Shown piece after piece: positions 39,404-49,134 of a stretch of DNA of 64,000 bases. Each line of letters opens with the position of its first letter. Positions within the stretch are counted from its first letter, which is position 1. The notes beneath the pieces are model-generated. The model had not been told where the DNA came from and searched no databases. It saw nothing but the letters and a program-made list of their open reading frames with translations. The DNA comes from Erwinia psidii (lineage in GTDB: Bacteria > Pseudomonadota > Gammaproteobacteria > Enterobacterales > Enterobacteriaceae). A program made the position numbers and the translations under genes. The DNA lies in the NCBI RefSeq assembly GCF_003846135.1, contig NZ_RHHM01000018.1, positions 31,231-95,230 on the forward strand. The letters run 5' to 3'.

Positions 39404-40159
39404 CTACACAAGAATCACCTGAACATCCTGGTGCTGGAGCCTGCTGATCACCCCGGCATCCGCATCTTTACCGGTAATCAGCACATCAATCTGCTCGCTG
39501 CGGCTGAACAACATGCCGGCACGCTGGCCCACTTTACTGCTGTCCACCAGCACCACCAGCTTACCCACATAGTTCAGCATCTTTTGCTCAGCCATCGCGG
39601 TCAGCATATCGGTTTTATACAAGCCGTCCTGAGTCAGCCCCGCACCGCCGGTAAACATCCAGTGACCGGCATACAGACTCGCGTCACCATCCGGTGGGGC
39701 AAGCGTAATTGCCTGGCTTTGATGATACTGGCCACCCATGATCACCACGCTGTCATGTTCCTGTTCGATGAGATAATTAGCCAGAGGCAGATAGTTGGTG
39801 ATCACCTGGATCCCTTTACCACCGATTTCCCGGCCAAGCAGAAAAGCGGTTGAGCCGCAGTTTATCACCACACTTTCGCCCGGTTTGCAGAGCTGAGCAG
39901 CGGCTCTGGCAATCCGCGTCTTTTCATCAATATTTTCGGTCTGATGAATATTGAGTGGCGTCCAGCTCTGGTGAGGCAAGGTAACCGCTTCAGCACCATT
40001 ACGCACCTTACGTAATTTACCCAGTTTATTTAATTTGGTGATATCGCGGCGCGCCGTCGCGGGTGATATGGCAAAACTGTCGATCACTTCGGTGACAGAA
40101 ATGTGGCCCTGACGTTGTAACAGTTCAAGGATCGCATGGTGGCGTTGTAGTTCTGTCAT
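39404..40159 (-). CDS. ulaR: DeoR-family repressor UlaR
   Basis: The start at 40159 gives 251 residues, the length of E. coli UlaR, with strong similarity along the whole protein ([12 protein letters not shown] in the helix-turn-helix; [47 protein letters not shown] in the ligand domain). It represses the L-ascorbate genes and responds to L-ascorbate 6-phosphate. GGAG lies 7 nt upstream. It is downstream of ulaG in the same orientation, 107 bp apart, with a hairpin and a possible operator copy in between. Confidence 0.95.
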   Translation of the reverse strand: MTELQRHHAILELLQRQGHISVTEVIDSFAISPATARRDITKLNKLGKLRKVRNGAEAVTLPHQSWTPLNIHQTENIDEKTRIARAAAQLCKPGESVVINCGSTAFLLGREIGGKGIQVITNYLPLANYLIEQEHDSVVIMGGQYHQSQAITLAPPDGDASLYAGHWMFTGGAGLTQDGLYKTDMLTAMAEQKMLNYVGKLVVLVDSSKVGQRAGMLFSRSEQIDVLITGKDADAGVISRLQHQDVQVILV

Positions 40160-40186
40160 GGTGACTCCGCATGAAATGAGCATTTA

Positions 40187-40197
40187 TTATGATTATA
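40187..40197. promoter_or_regulatory. Possible UlaR half-site upstream of ulaR
   Basis: TTATGATTATA here is the exact complement of TATAATCATAA at 41359-41369 in the ulaG-ulaA control region, and GAGCA precedes both. This suggests that the repressor also binds before its own gene. Confidence 0.4.
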
Positions 40198-40236
40198 GTT
40201 GAGCAAAAAAATCATTCAATACTCATTTTTTGCACA

Positions 40237-40257
40237 GGCGGGGACGTTTTCCCCGCC
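40237..40257 (-). terminator. Hairpin after ulaG
   Basis: A 7-bp stem of GGCGGGG / CCCCGCC with a 7-nt loop lies 10 bp after the ulaG stop. There is no T-run on the minus strand, so it may be only a weak terminator. Confidence 0.4.
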
Positions 40258-40266
40258 ATAGGTGAT

Positions 40267-41331
40267 TTAAAGAAATGCTTTAAAAGGCAGGTCTGGGGCG
40301 GTGGTAAAACAATCATCGAAACCCCTTGGATAATGATATTCAAGGTTATCTTTGTCGTTCGGCCAGGTGAATTTGCCGCCGACCTGCCAGATGTAGGGTT
40401 TAAAGCCATATTGCAGGCGATCTTTTTTCATTTCCCACAGTTGGCGAATTTCCTGTGGATCGGCCTGAAAGTTTGACCAGATATCATGATGGAAAGGAAT
40501 GACCACTTTGGTATTCAGTGACTCAGCCATACGTAAAATATCAACGCTGGTCATTTTATCGGTAATGCCGCGTGGGTTTTCACCATATGACCCCAACGCG
40601 ACATCAATATCATACTCATTGCCATGCTGCGCGTAGGTATTGGAATAGTGAGAATCACCGCTGTGGTACAGATTACCGCCGGGAGTTTTGAACAGGTAGT
40701 TTACCGCCCGCTGATCCATGGTGTCCGGCAATTTTCCGGCGGCGATCTGATCCGCAGGCAGGGTGATCAGTACGGTTCGATCAAAGGAGTCCAGTGCGTG
40801 GATCTCCACATCCTTGATGCGTACCACTTTACCGGGTTTCATTACGATGCAACGTTCAACAGGCACACCCCAGCTTACCCAGAGATCCACACAGGTTTGT
40901 GGGCCAATAAAAGGAACGTCGCAGGCACAGTTTTGCATCACCGCAGCGGCAACGTTAACGTCAATATGATCGTTGTGGTCGTGGGTTGCCAGGATGGCAT
41001 CGATATCTTTGATAGCAAAAGGATCGATAACAAAAGGGGTGGTCCTGAGGTTAGGCTGTAGCTTTTTTACGCCGGCCATTCGCTGCATCTGATGGCCTTT
41101 TTTCATCAGGGCTTGCGCGTGAGTTTTCTTGCCTACGCCGCACCAGAGATCGACACAGAGGTTGGCACCGCCTTCGCTCTTTAACCAGATCCCCGTACAA
41201 CCCAGCCACCACATAGTAAATGTGCCGGGTACTACCTGTTCCTGCTCAATCTCTTCATTCAGCCAGGTTCCCCACTCAGGAAACGTACTGAGTATCCAGG
41301 ATTCGCGGCTGATGCTTTCTACTTTACTCAT
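40267..41331 (-). CDS. ulaG: L-ascorbate-6-phosphate lactonase
   Basis: The 354-residue protein has the length and sequence of UlaG, a metallo-beta-lactamase-fold enzyme that opens the lactone ring of L-ascorbate 6-phosphate to 3-keto-L-gulonate 6-phosphate. The metal-binding motif [18 protein letters not shown] is intact and later ligands lie in [10 protein letters not shown] and [10 protein letters not shown]. It is divergent from ulaABCDEF across a 393-bp control region, as in E. coli. Confidence 0.97.
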   Translation of the reverse strand: MSKVESISRESWILSTFPEWGTWLNEEIEQEQVVPGTFTMWWLGCTGIWLKSEGGANLCVDLWCGVGKKTHAQALMKKGHQMQRMAGVKKLQPNLRTTPFVIDPFAIKDIDAILATHDHNDHIDVNVAAAVMQNCACDVPFIGPQTCVDLWVSWGVPVERCIVMKPGKVVRIKDVEIHALDSFDRTVLITLPADQIAAGKLPDTMDQRAVNYLFKTPGGNLYHSGDSHYSNTYAQHGNEYDIDVALGSYGENPRGITDKMTSVDILRMAESLNTKVVIPFHHDIWSNFQADPQEIRQLWEMKKDRLQYGFKPYIWQVGGKFTWPNDKDNLEYHYPRGFDDCFTTAPDLPFKAFL

Positions 41332-41724
41332 GTTAATCCCTCATCATATAAAAAATATTATAATCATAAGTGCTCACATTGTGATTATTTGTGACTTAAA
41401 ATGCAGGCTAACATTTGATGTTTCAGGATGCAATGATGACGAAACAGCCAGATTAGTCTTTGTATCCGCTATTTAATGCTATCGGAAAAAACCGGGTCGC
41501 GTTTTATCTTATTTTATCGTTTTGAATTTACTCATATAAACTGGGGTTCACTGCTGTGCTGGTGAGTCATGCAACGGCGGGTCTTGCGATTTCGCTCACA
41601 AATAATCATATTTAATCTTTTAATGATTTTATCTGAGCGTTAGAGTTCTTCTGTCCCAGTCAGCGTGCGATCGTGAATCCAGGCGTGGTGCCTGCTCAAT
41701 CTGCTGGGGATAACGGAGATCAAT
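41332..41724. promoter_or_regulatory. ulaG-ulaA divergent control region with paired operators
   Basis: The 393-bp region carries a perfect 13-bp inverted repeat whose copies are far apart: TGATTATTTGTGA at 41382-41394 and TCACAAATAATCA at 41596-41608. One copy is close to ulaG and the other about 117 bp before ulaA. In E. coli UlaR binds several sites here and represses both promoters by looping, which the symmetry fits. The assignment of these repeats to UlaR is inference. Confidence 0.65.
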
Positions 41725-43164
41725 ATGGAATGGTTCTATACCGTGTTCACCGTTTTTTTTGATCAGGTAATGACCAATGCTCCCTTGCTGTTGGGCATTG
41801 TGACGATGACGGGATACCTCCTGCTCAGAAAAAGCGTCAGTGTGGTGATTAAAGGCACCATAAAAACCATCATCGGTTTTATGTTACTTCAGGCAGGGTC
41901 CGGTATTCTGACTGGCACCTTCAAACCACTGGTTGCCAAAATGTCAGAGGTTTACGGCATTAATGGCGCAATATCAGATACCTATGCGTCAATGATGGCA
42001 ACGGTTGAGCGGATGGGGGATGCCTACAGTTGGGTTGGCTATGCTGTGCTGATCGCGCTGGGGTTGAATATCCTCTATGTCCTTTTACGTCGGCTAACGG
42101 GCATACGTACCATTATGTTAACCGGGCACATTATGTTTCAGCAGGCCGGGGTAATTGCGGTGTTTTTCTACATTCTCGGCTATCCGATGTGGTCGACCAT
42201 ATGGGCAACGGCAATCCTGGTGTCGCTCTATTGGGGGATAACGTCGAACATGATGTTCAAACCTACACAGGCAGTCACTGATAACAGTGGCTTTTCCATT
42301 GGTCACCAGCAGCAGTTTGCGTCATGGCTGGCCTGCAAGCTCGCGCCTTATATGGGACGGAAAGAGGAAAGCGTTGAAGATCTGAAGTTACCGGGCTGGT
42401 TGAATATCTTTCACGATAACATCGTGTCCACTGCCATTGTCATGACGCTGTTCTTCGGCGCGATTCTGTGCTCGTTCGGGTTAGACACTCTGCAACAAAT
42501 GGCCGGCAAAACCCACTGGACAATTTATATCCTGCAAACCGGTTTAATGTTCGCCGTGGCGATTTTTATCATTATTCAGGGCGTTCGTATGTTTGTGGCG
42601 GAACTGAGCGAAGCTTTTAACGGAATCTCTCAGCGGCTCATTCCGGGGGCGGTGCTGGCTATCGATTGCGCGGCAATTTACAGCTTTTCTCCCAACGCCG
42701 TGGTCTGGGGATTTATGTGGGGGACCATCGGTCAACTGATCGCGGTGGGTATACTGATGGCGATGGGGTCAGCAATTATGATCATCCCCGGATTTATTCC
42801 CATGTTCTTCTCCAACGCCACCATCGGTGTCTTCGCCAACCACTATGGTGGCTGGCGGGCAGCACTGAAGATTTGTCTGATTATGGGCATGTTGGAGATT
42901 TTTGGCTGCGTGTGGGCAATCAAGCTGACCTCGCTCAGTGCCTGGATGGGAATGGCTGACTGGTCGATTCTTGCTCCTCCATTAATGCAGGGCTTTGCCA
43001 GTACCGGCATGTTTTTTATGGGCGTTATCGTGATGATTTCTCTGCTGTATATGTTTTTTGCCGGGCGCCGCCTTCGCCTTGAAGAAAATGCTGAAAAGCA
43101 GGCTACAAAACAATCCGCCTCAGCGGAAGTATCCCGCTCACTTAACGTGGAGACAGACAAATGA
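41725..43164 (+). CDS. ulaA: PTS L-ascorbate-specific EIIC component
   Basis: The 479-residue protein belongs to the SgaT/UlaA family (E. coli 465). It has 11 or so hydrophobic segments and family regions such as [41 protein letters not shown] and [21 protein letters not shown]. It transports L-ascorbate while UlaB and UlaC provide the phosphoryl group. A C-terminal tail rich in Glu, Lys and Ala is slightly longer than in E. coli. CGGAG precedes the start and the stop overlaps ulaB by 4 bp. Confidence 0.96.
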   Translation: MEWFYTVFTVFFDQVMTNAPLLLGIVTMTGYLLLRKSVSVVIKGTIKTIIGFMLLQAGSGILTGTFKPLVAKMSEVYGINGAISDTYASMMATVERMGDAYSWVGYAVLIALGLNILYVLLRRLTGIRTIMLTGHIMFQQAGVIAVFFYILGYPMWSTIWATAILVSLYWGITSNMMFKPTQAVTDNSGFSIGHQQQFASWLACKLAPYMGRKEESVEDLKLPGWLNIFHDNIVSTAIVMTLFFGAILCSFGLDTLQQMAGKTHWTIYILQTGLMFAVAIFIIIQGVRMFVAELSEAFNGISQRLIPGAVLAIDCAAIYSFSPNAVVWGFMWGTIGQLIAVGILMAMGSAIMIIPGFIPMFFSNATIGVFANHYGGWRAALKICLIMGMLEIFGCVWAIKLTSLSAWMGMADWSILAPPLMQGFASTGMFFMGVIVMISLLYMFFAGRRLRLEENAEKQATKQSASAEVSRSLNVETDK

Positions 43165-43469
43165 CAGTACGAATTCTGGCTGTGTGTGGCTGTGGGCAAG
43201 GAAGCTCAATGATCATGAAAATGAAAATTGGACAGTTCCTTACCCAGCAGGGGGTACAACATACCCTCAACAGTTGTGCCGTAGGTGAATATAAATCTGA
43301 ACTGGCTGCTGCCGACATTATTGTGGCGTCAACGCACGTCGCAAATGAAATTACCGTGAGTGGTAATAAATATGTCATTGGCGTGCGCAATATGCTTTCA
43401 GCCGATGATTTCGGTCCGAAAATCATGGATGTCATCAATGAAAAATTCCCTTCCTCTGTTCTGAAGTAG
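43161..43469 (+). CDS. ulaB: PTS L-ascorbate-specific EIIB component
   Basis: The 102-residue protein has the phosphocysteine loop [18 protein letters not shown] with C9 as the expected phosphorylated residue. It accepts phosphate from UlaC and passes it to ascorbate at UlaA. Start overlaps the ulaA stop (ATGA), which indicates coupled translation. Confidence 0.96.
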   Translation: MTVRILAVCGCGQGSSMIMKMKIGQFLTQQGVQHTLNSCAVGEYKSELAAADIIVASTHVANEITVSGNKYVIGVRNMLSADDFGPKIMDVINEKFPSSVLK

Positions 43470-43525
43470 GGTCAGCATGAAAAGAAAAGTCGTTTTCCCT
43501 AACCAAATAAAAGCAGGGAGTACCG

Positions 43526-44008
43526 ATGAAACTACGCGATTCTCTGGCCGAAAATCGGTCAATACGTTTGCAGGTAGAAGTCGATAACTGGCAGCAGGCG
43601 GTTCGTATTGGTGTGGATTTATTAACAGAGGCGAAGGTGGTGGAGCCGCGCTACTACCAGGCCATTCTTGACGGCGTTGAGCGCTACGGCCCCTATTTCG
43701 TTATCGCGCCTGGCCTGGCAATGCCACACGGTCGGCCGGAAGAAGGGGTACTGAAAACCGGATTTTCGCTGGTCACCCTGAAAACCCCGGTGAATTTCAA
43801 TCATGAAGACAACGATCCGGTAGATATTTTGATCACGCTGGCGGCTGAGGATGCCACGACACATCAGGAGGTCGGCATTATGCAGGTGGTTAATCTGTTT
43901 GAAGATGAACAAAACTTCGATCGACTACGCGCCTGTACTACCGCCCAGCAGGTACTTGATTTAATTGACCGTACTTCCGAACATTCAGCCACACCCCTGG
44001 CTATCTAA
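43526..44008 (+). CDS. ulaC: PTS L-ascorbate-specific EIIA component
   Basis: The 160-residue protein is an EIIA of the mannitol/fructose type with the phosphorylated histidine H68 in [14 protein letters not shown]. It relays phosphate from HPr to UlaB. AGGGAG lies upstream and the gene follows ulaB at 56 bp. Confidence 0.95.
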   Translation: MKLRDSLAENRSIRLQVEVDNWQQAVRIGVDLLTEAKVVEPRYYQAILDGVERYGPYFVIAPGLAMPHGRPEEGVLKTGFSLVTLKTPVNFNHEDNDPVDILITLAAEDATTHQEVGIMQVVNLFEDEQNFDRLRACTTAQQVLDLIDRTSEHSATPLAI

Positions 44009-44017
44009 AAGGAATTT

Positions 44018-44677
44018 ATGATGAAAAAATCCCTTCCGTTGTTACAGATTGCATTGGACAACCAGTCCATGGATGACGCTTATAACACCACCCGGCTGAT
44101 TGCTGCGGAGGTGGATATTATTGAAGTGGGGACGATTTTGTGTGTCGCTGAAGGTGTCCGTGCCGTGCGCGATCTGAAAGCGCTGTATCCTGAAAAGATC
44201 GTACTGGCTGACGCCAAGATTGCAGATGCCGGGAAGATCCTCTCCCGCATGTGTTTTGACGCCAACGCTGACTGGGTTACCGTCATCTGCTGCGCGGATA
44301 TCAACACCATTAAAGGCGCGCTTGAAGTGGCAAAAGAGTATGGCGGTGATGTGCAAATTGAACTGACCGGACACTGGACATGGCAACAGGCGGCTTCATG
44401 GCGTGAAGCCGGGATCGCTCAGGTCGTCTACCACCGCAGCCGCGATGCCCAGGCCGCTGGCGTCGCCTGGAGCGGGAATGATATTTCGGCCATCCAACGC
44501 CTTTCTGAGATGGGCTTCAGGGTAACCGTTACCGGAGGGCTGGCGTTGGAAGATTTACCCCTGTTCAGTGACATCCCGGTGCATGTATTTATTGCCGGAC
44601 GCAGTATTCGCGACGCGAAGGACCCCGTCATCGCTGCCAGACAGTTTAAAGCGTCCATCGCGTCACTCTGGGGCTGA
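44018..44677 (+). CDS. ulaD: 3-keto-L-gulonate-6-phosphate decarboxylase
   Basis: The 219-residue protein (E. coli 216) is a member of the orotidine-5'-phosphate decarboxylase suprafamily. The active-site stretch [15 protein letters not shown] carries the Asp-Lys residues typical of it, and [16 protein letters not shown] and [12 protein letters not shown] are the other conserved strands. It yields L-xylulose 5-phosphate and CO2. AAGGAA lies 7 nt upstream. Two consecutive ATG codons leave the start uncertain by one residue. Confidence 0.96.
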   Translation: MMKKSLPLLQIALDNQSMDDAYNTTRLIAAEVDIIEVGTILCVAEGVRAVRDLKALYPEKIVLADAKIADAGKILSRMCFDANADWVTVICCADINTIKGALEVAKEYGGDVQIELTGHWTWQQAASWREAGIAQVVYHRSRDAQAAGVAWSGNDISAIQRLSEMGFRVTVTGGLALEDLPLFSDIPVHVFIAGRSIRDAKDPVIAARQFKASIASLWG

Positions 44678-44687
44678 GGGGAATATG

Positions 44688-45548
44688 ATGAGTTACAACA
44701 CTGTCCCCCTTGGGATCTATGAAAAAGCTCTGCCACCGGGGGATGACTGGGTTGTCCGTCTCAGTCAGGCTAAAACGCTGGGGTTTGATTTTCTTGAGAT
44801 GTCGGTGGACGAAAGTGATGGACGTCTGGCGAGGCTGGAATGGTCTGCCGAACAGCGAATGGCCGTCATTAATGCGATAGCGCTTACGGGAGTACGTATC
44901 CCTTCCATGTGTCTCAGTGCTCATCGTCGCTATCCGCTGGGTGCGGAGGATGACGACACCCGTAACCACGGGCTGGAGATTATGCAAAAAGCTATCGTGC
45001 TGGCTCAGGATCTGGGGATCAGAGTTATTCAGCTGGCGGGATATGATGTCTGGTATCAACAGGCGAATACCCACACCCGTGAACGTTTTCGGCAAGGACT
45101 GGAACTGGCGGTGCAGATGGCCAGCCGGGCTCAGGTGATGCTGGCGATGGAAATCATGGATTATCCGCTGATGAACTCAATCAGCAAGGCGCTGGGTTAC
45201 AGCCATTATCTGAACAATCCCTGGTTTCAGCTCTATCCCGACATCGGCAATCTGTCCGCATGGGATAACGATGTGCAGATGGAGCTGGAAAGTGGTGCCG
45301 GTCATATTGTGGCGGTCCATATCAAAGATACCCTGCCTGGGGTGTTTAAAAATGTGCCTTTTGGTCACGGCGTGGTGGATTTCGAAAAGTGTTTTCGTAC
45401 CTTACAGAACAGTGGCTACCGTGGGCCGTATTTGATCGAAATGTGGAGTGAGTCAGCGGAGGACCCGCTGCAGGAAGTCCGCCAGGCACGCGCCTGGGTC
45501 ATCCGACAGATGCAGCAGGCCGGAATTAATATGGAGGTGGCGGCATGA
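44688..45548 (+). CDS. ulaE: L-xylulose-5-phosphate 3-epimerase
   Basis: The start at 44688 gives 286 residues (E. coli 284); an ATG at 44685 directly before it is equally possible. It is a TIM-barrel epimerase of the xylose-isomerase-like fold; [45 protein letters not shown] and [12 protein letters not shown] contain the metal and substrate contacts. It converts L-xylulose 5-phosphate to L-ribulose 5-phosphate. GAGGGG precedes it, 10 bp after ulaD, and the stop overlaps ulaF by 4 bp. Confidence 0.96.
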   Translation: MSYNTVPLGIYEKALPPGDDWVVRLSQAKTLGFDFLEMSVDESDGRLARLEWSAEQRMAVINAIALTGVRIPSMCLSAHRRYPLGAEDDDTRNHGLEIMQKAIVLAQDLGIRVIQLAGYDVWYQQANTHTRERFRQGLELAVQMASRAQVMLAMEIMDYPLMNSISKALGYSHYLNNPWFQLYPDIGNLSAWDNDVQMELESGAGHIVAVHIKDTLPGVFKNVPFGHGVVDFEKCFRTLQNSGYRGPYLIEMWSESAEDPLQEVRQARAWVIRQMQQAGINMEVAA

Positions 45549-46234
45549 CAGAAGCGCTGAAACGTCGGGTTTATCAGGCCAATATGGCACTTCCCGAACA
45601 TGGTCTGGTGACACTGACCTGGGGAAATGTCAGCGCCATCGATCGCCAGCGTGGTCTGGTGGTGATTAAACCCAGCGGGGTGCCTTACGACGAGATGAAC
45701 GTCAGCGATATGGTGGTGGTCGATTTGGATGGGCGGAGAGTGGAGGGGAATAACAAACCTTCATCAGATACCGCAACCCACCTTGAACTTTATGCCCGTT
45801 TCCCGGAGATCGGCGGCATTGTGCATACGCACTCGACCTGGGCAACCAGTTGGGCACAGGCAGGGGCGGCAATCCCGGCATCAGGAACAACACATGCTGA
45901 TTATTTTGCGGGGGCCATACCCTGTACCCGCCCGTTGAGCCGTGAAGAAGTCGCCGGGAACTATGAACTGGAAACCGGCAAAGTGATTGCCGCCACCATT
46001 GGGGCAAGCGATCCACTGCATATGCCGGGTATTCTGGTGTCACAGCACGGTCCTTTCTGCTGGGGAAAAACCCCTGAAATTGCTGTGCAAAATGCGGTGG
46101 TTATGGAAGAAGTGGCGAAAATGGCCTGGATAACCGGCACGTTAAACCGGCAGGTCCCGGTGATGGATGCATACTTACTGAACAAGCATTTCACCCGTAA
46201 ACATGGCCCGGATGCCTACTATGGGCAGACGTAA
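45545..46234 (+). CDS. ulaF: L-ribulose-5-phosphate 4-epimerase
   Basis: The 229-residue protein belongs to the class II aldolase/AraD family, with zinc ligands in [13 protein letters not shown] and the later SQHGPFCWG region, plus PSGVPYDEM for phosphate binding. It forms D-xylulose 5-phosphate, the link to the pentose phosphate pathway. Length (E. coli UlaF 228) and position at the end of ulaABCDEF distinguish it from AraD. Confidence 0.95.
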   Translation: MTEALKRRVYQANMALPEHGLVTLTWGNVSAIDRQRGLVVIKPSGVPYDEMNVSDMVVVDLDGRRVEGNNKPSSDTATHLELYARFPEIGGIVHTHSTWATSWAQAGAAIPASGTTHADYFAGAIPCTRPLSREEVAGNYELETGKVIAATIGASDPLHMPGILVSQHGPFCWGKTPEIAVQNAVVMEEVAKMAWITGTLNRQVPVMDAYLLNKHFTRKHGPDAYYGQT

Positions 46235-46241
46235 TACTCAT

Positions 46242-46283
46242 GGCGCTGGCTGCTCAACCGCCACCAGGCGGACAGCCAGCGCC
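46242..46283 (+). terminator. Hairpin after the ula operon
   Basis: A perfect 11-bp GC-rich stem (GGCGCTGGCTG / CAGCCAGCGCC) with a 20-nt loop starts 7 bp after the ulaF stop. It lacks a T-run and may act as an mRNA-stabilising or weakly terminating element. Confidence 0.5.
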
Positions 46284-46392
46284 TGAGAATCCTCCGCAAG
46301 CGATAAGGCTCCCTTGCGTCTGACAGGAAAGAACGTCTACAGTTTTGCTTTCAAAAGACCTTTTCCTGGAATGCAGACGACAGGGAGCCATC

Positions 46393-47691
46393 ATGAAAAA
46401 AATCCTTGGCACTTTTTTACCGTTATATACCACTACCCTGTTAATGCTGCTTGGTTCTGGTCTGCTGACGACCTATGTTTCACTCCGTTTGGCCCACGAA
46501 CATATCAGCGGCGGGATTATCGGGGGTATTACGGCAGCGAACTATATTGGATTGGTGATTGGTGGCAAAGTCGGGCATAACCTGATTGCCCGCGTTGGGC
46601 ATATTCGTGCCTATGTGGCCTGTGCCGGGATTATTACCGCCTCGGTGCTGGGACACGGCATTACCGAATATCTGCCAATGTGGATTTTCCTGCGACTTAT
46701 CATTGGCTTGTGCATGATGTGTCAGTATATGGTTCTGGAGAGCTGGCTGAACGATCAGGCGAGTACCGAGCAGCGCGGGATGATATTTGGTTTCTACATG
46801 GCGGCGACTTACCTTGGCCTTTCTTCAGGACAGATTATCCTGATGACCCAGATTGGCTCAGGCAGCAGCAGCCTGCTGATTGTGGCACTCTGTTTTGCCC
46901 TTTGTCTGGTGCCTATTGCGCTCACTACCCGCACCAATGCGCAGCCAATGGTGCCTGCCCCGATGGAGCTGGGCTATTTTTTCCGCACTATCCCCAAGAT
47001 TTTGCTGATCACCCTGATTACCGGTATGGCGGTTGGCGCGTTCTATGGCATGACCCCAGTCTATACCAGCATGCTGGGGTTCAGTACGCAACAAACTGGC
47101 CTGTTTATGGGGATCACTATTTTTGCCGGATTAATCTCGCAGTTCCCACTGGCCTGGCTGTCGGATCGAACCGCCAGGCACCGGTTATTACGCTATACCG
47201 CACTGTTATACGCGCTGGTGGCGCTGCCGCTGGTGTTACCTTCCCGGCTTGATTTCTGGTGGGTGGTACTGGCGGCGTTCATCACCAGCATGATGCAGTT
47301 TTCTCTTTATCCGTTGATTGTGGCGATGGCAAATGACAGCGTGATGGCCGAACGGCGTGTTTCGCTGACGGCCTGCCTGCTGATGGCGTTTGGCGTTGGA
47401 GCCTGTATTGGTCCGCTGATAACCGGGGTACTGATGCAGCCACTGGGCGGGAATATGCTGTATGGTTTCTTCTGTATCTGTGGGATTGGTATTGCGATGA
47501 TAAGCCAGTTCCATGTGAGTAAGCAGCCGGTGGAGGCTGAAGCAACGATTCCGCATGTGGCGATGCCTGACAGTCTGACCAGTTCTCCGCTGGTTGCGGC
47601 GTTAAACCCAACCATAGCGGAAGAAGAGATTCAGGCGACGATGGTCAACAGTGAAGAGGATGTGCCGGTCGAATCGGAACAGCAGGCGTAG
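46393..47691 (+). CDS. MFS transporter, YcaD-like
   Basis: The 432-residue protein has 12 hydrophobic segments and resembles the YcaD subgroup of the major facilitator superfamily, with RLIIGLCMMCQYMVLESWLNDQA, FGFYMAATYLGLSSGQ and WLSDRTARHRLL as conserved loops. The hydrophilic C-terminal tail of about 60 residues is acidic, unlike shorter relatives. Substrate unknown. The ATG at 46393 follows CAGGGAG. It stands alone after the ula operon and has no recognisable regulatory link to it. Confidence 0.85.
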   Translation: MKKILGTFLPLYTTTLLMLLGSGLLTTYVSLRLAHEHISGGIIGGITAANYIGLVIGGKVGHNLIARVGHIRAYVACAGIITASVLGHGITEYLPMWIFLRLIIGLCMMCQYMVLESWLNDQASTEQRGMIFGFYMAATYLGLSSGQIILMTQIGSGSSSLLIVALCFALCLVPIALTTRTNAQPMVPAPMELGYFFRTIPKILLITLITGMAVGAFYGMTPVYTSMLGFSTQQTGLFMGITIFAGLISQFPLAWLSDRTARHRLLRYTALLYALVALPLVLPSRLDFWWVVLAAFITSMMQFSLYPLIVAMANDSVMAERRVSLTACLLMAFGVGACIGPLITGVLMQPLGGNMLYGFFCICGIGIAMISQFHVSKQPVEAEATIPHVAMPDSLTSSPLVAALNPTIAEEEIQATMVNSEEDVPVESEQQA

Positions 47692-48530
47692 CGATAATGT
47701 TATGTTCAGGGAGTTGGCAAGCGTAACGGATGTAAATCAGGGCCAAAAATAACGTGGGCGAGCCATTCATCACCAGGCTGCATGGTAATACGCCGATGGC
47801 TTATCAACCGACGCCGCTGGCCGTGATGCTTTCAGGCCGAGGCGTGGTGATATCCGCCTTTGGTAACGCCCTACTGATAATGATCACAATAGAAAATAAT
47901 CCAATACAAAACAGGATGTTTTAATCAATGACCCGCAACCGCAAGGTAAAGGCGATATCAATCTGCCGCTCAGGACACGGGCATTTGCCCGAACAGGCCC
48001 AGCGCCAGCGTAAAACGTCACCCCGACATTGTTCCCACCCCGTGAAAGGGGGGACTGATGCCGCCGGCAGCCAGGCATTAGCACCATGCCCGCCCGTTGA
48101 CCTTTTATCTGCCGTGGTAAGTGCCAGGCGTCCGGTCATCAGGACAAAGATAAATGACCATTGAAGCGGGATCCGATGTGAATATTTGTGAAGGGCTAGC
48201 CGCACAATAAGGACACCGCATCGGTTATCTGTTACCGCTGCCGCATTCACCATTTTAGACTTTTAATGTGAGGCTCTGTCACATAACGTTTCGCACAGAG
48301 CATGGATCCGGCGATATAAAGCACCAACAGATGACCCGCCAGCCGGCTGACAATAACTGCCGCCAGCGCGTCCTGTTTTCATTGGGAAAACAGTGCGTGC
48401 GATTTGCAACCAAACCTGCCGTCAGATCGTCAGCGCAAGGCCCGGCAAAGCAGGACATCTGACGACGGCTGTTTTTTCTGTACCCACGTGGGGATTGCAA
48501 AACGAGGTCCGGCTGATTAGGCTGGTACGC
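47692..48530 (-). other. Gap with probable remnants of a transporter gene
   Basis: The 839 bp before the fluoride riboswitch have no intact gene. On the minus strand short hydrophobic pieces in different frames (SRLAGHLLVLYIAGSM; LQWSFIFVLMTGRLALTTADK; GMVLMPG followed by PLSR) follow one another and recall a DHA2/EmrB-type major facilitator protein destroyed by frameshifts and stops. Identification is weak; the region may simply be old noncoding DNA. Confidence 0.3.
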
Positions 48531-48592
48531 AAGGTGATGGTGTTCCACCTTTCCCAACCGCCCCGCCAGTAAGGGGCTGATGACGCCTGATG
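48531..48592 (+). ncRNA. Fluoride riboswitch (crcB motif)
   Basis: All conserved parts of the fluoride aptamer are visible in order. P1 is closed by GGTG / CACC around GATGGTGTTC. The linker AACCGCC follows. P2 is made of GCCCC / GGGGC, then CTGATGACGCCT. It lies 83 bp upstream of the crcB/fluC fluoride channel start on the same strand. Fluoride binding should raise crcB expression. The expression platform is probably in 48593-48674, where a small hairpin (CTTTTC / GAAAAG) and the ribosome-binding site lie. Confidence 0.92.
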
Positions 48593-48674
48593 CCACTTCT
48601 TTTCACCATGAAAAGGGATGTGTTTCGGGAGGCCTGCCTGAAAACATCTCTCCGTAAACGCCTTTGAGGAGATC

Positions 48675-49055
48675 ATGATCAAATCATTAATTGCCGTCAT
48701 TATTGGTGGTTCTGCGGGCTGTGTCATTCGCTGGTTGTTGGGTATTCGCCTGAACGCTTTATTTCCTGAGTTGCCGCCTGGTACGCTGCTGGTGAACCTG
48801 GTTGGGGGATTTATTATTGGTGCGGCGATGGCCTGGTTTCTGCGCAATCCGCACATCGATCCGGCATGGAAACTGCTGATCACCACCGGATTGTGTGGCG
48901 GAATGACCACCTTTTCTACCTTTTCTCTGGAAATTATCACGCTGATGCAGACGGGTAAGATGCTGTGGGCACTGATTTCAGTGTTAACCCATGTTATCGG
49001 CTCATTACTGATGACCTTTGCCGGGTTCTGGCTGATGACACTGCTGTTGGGATGA
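48675..49055 (+). CDS. crcB: Fluoride channel FluC/CrcB
   Basis: The 126-residue protein has four membrane segments and the CrcB signatures GGSAGCVIRWLLG, GTLLVNLVGGFIIG and GLCGGMTTFSTFSLE, which include residues of the fluoride pore and sodium site in dual-topology dimers. It exports fluoride. GAGGAG is 5 nt before the ATG. A fluoride riboswitch lies directly upstream, which confirms the function independently. Confidence 0.96.
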   Translation: MIKSLIAVIIGGSAGCVIRWLLGIRLNALFPELPPGTLLVNLVGGFIIGAAMAWFLRNPHIDPAWKLLITTGLCGGMTTFSTFSLEIITLMQTGKMLWALISVLTHVIGSLLMTFAGFWLMTLLLG

Positions 49056-49108
49056 TCCGCTTTAACAGGCTGTGGTGCGCTCACTTCGAGTGATGTCGAT
49101 ATAAAGGT

Positions 49109-49124
49109 GCGCCATCCGTGGCGC
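49109..49124. terminator. Small hairpin between crcB and the sugar porter gene
   Basis: The perfect stem GCGCCA / TGGCGC with a TCCG loop lies between the convergent crcB and sugar porter stops. No convincing T-run is present. Confidence 0.4.
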
Positions 49125-49134
49125 GCTGGGCTAC

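Noticed and set aside
39112..39411. A 99-codon minus-strand frame before ulaR's end.
   Set aside because: Composition is not protein-like, no ribosome-binding site is seen, and part overlaps the end of ulaR.
41376..41386. TCACATTGTGA in the ula control region as a CRP site.
   Set aside because: The two half-sites are in the wrong order and spacing for the CRP consensus TGTGA-N6-TCACA.
48422..49084. A 220-codon open frame on the minus strand.
   Set aside because: It lies opposite crcB and its fluoride riboswitch, both clearly functional on the plus strand, and has no family resemblance.
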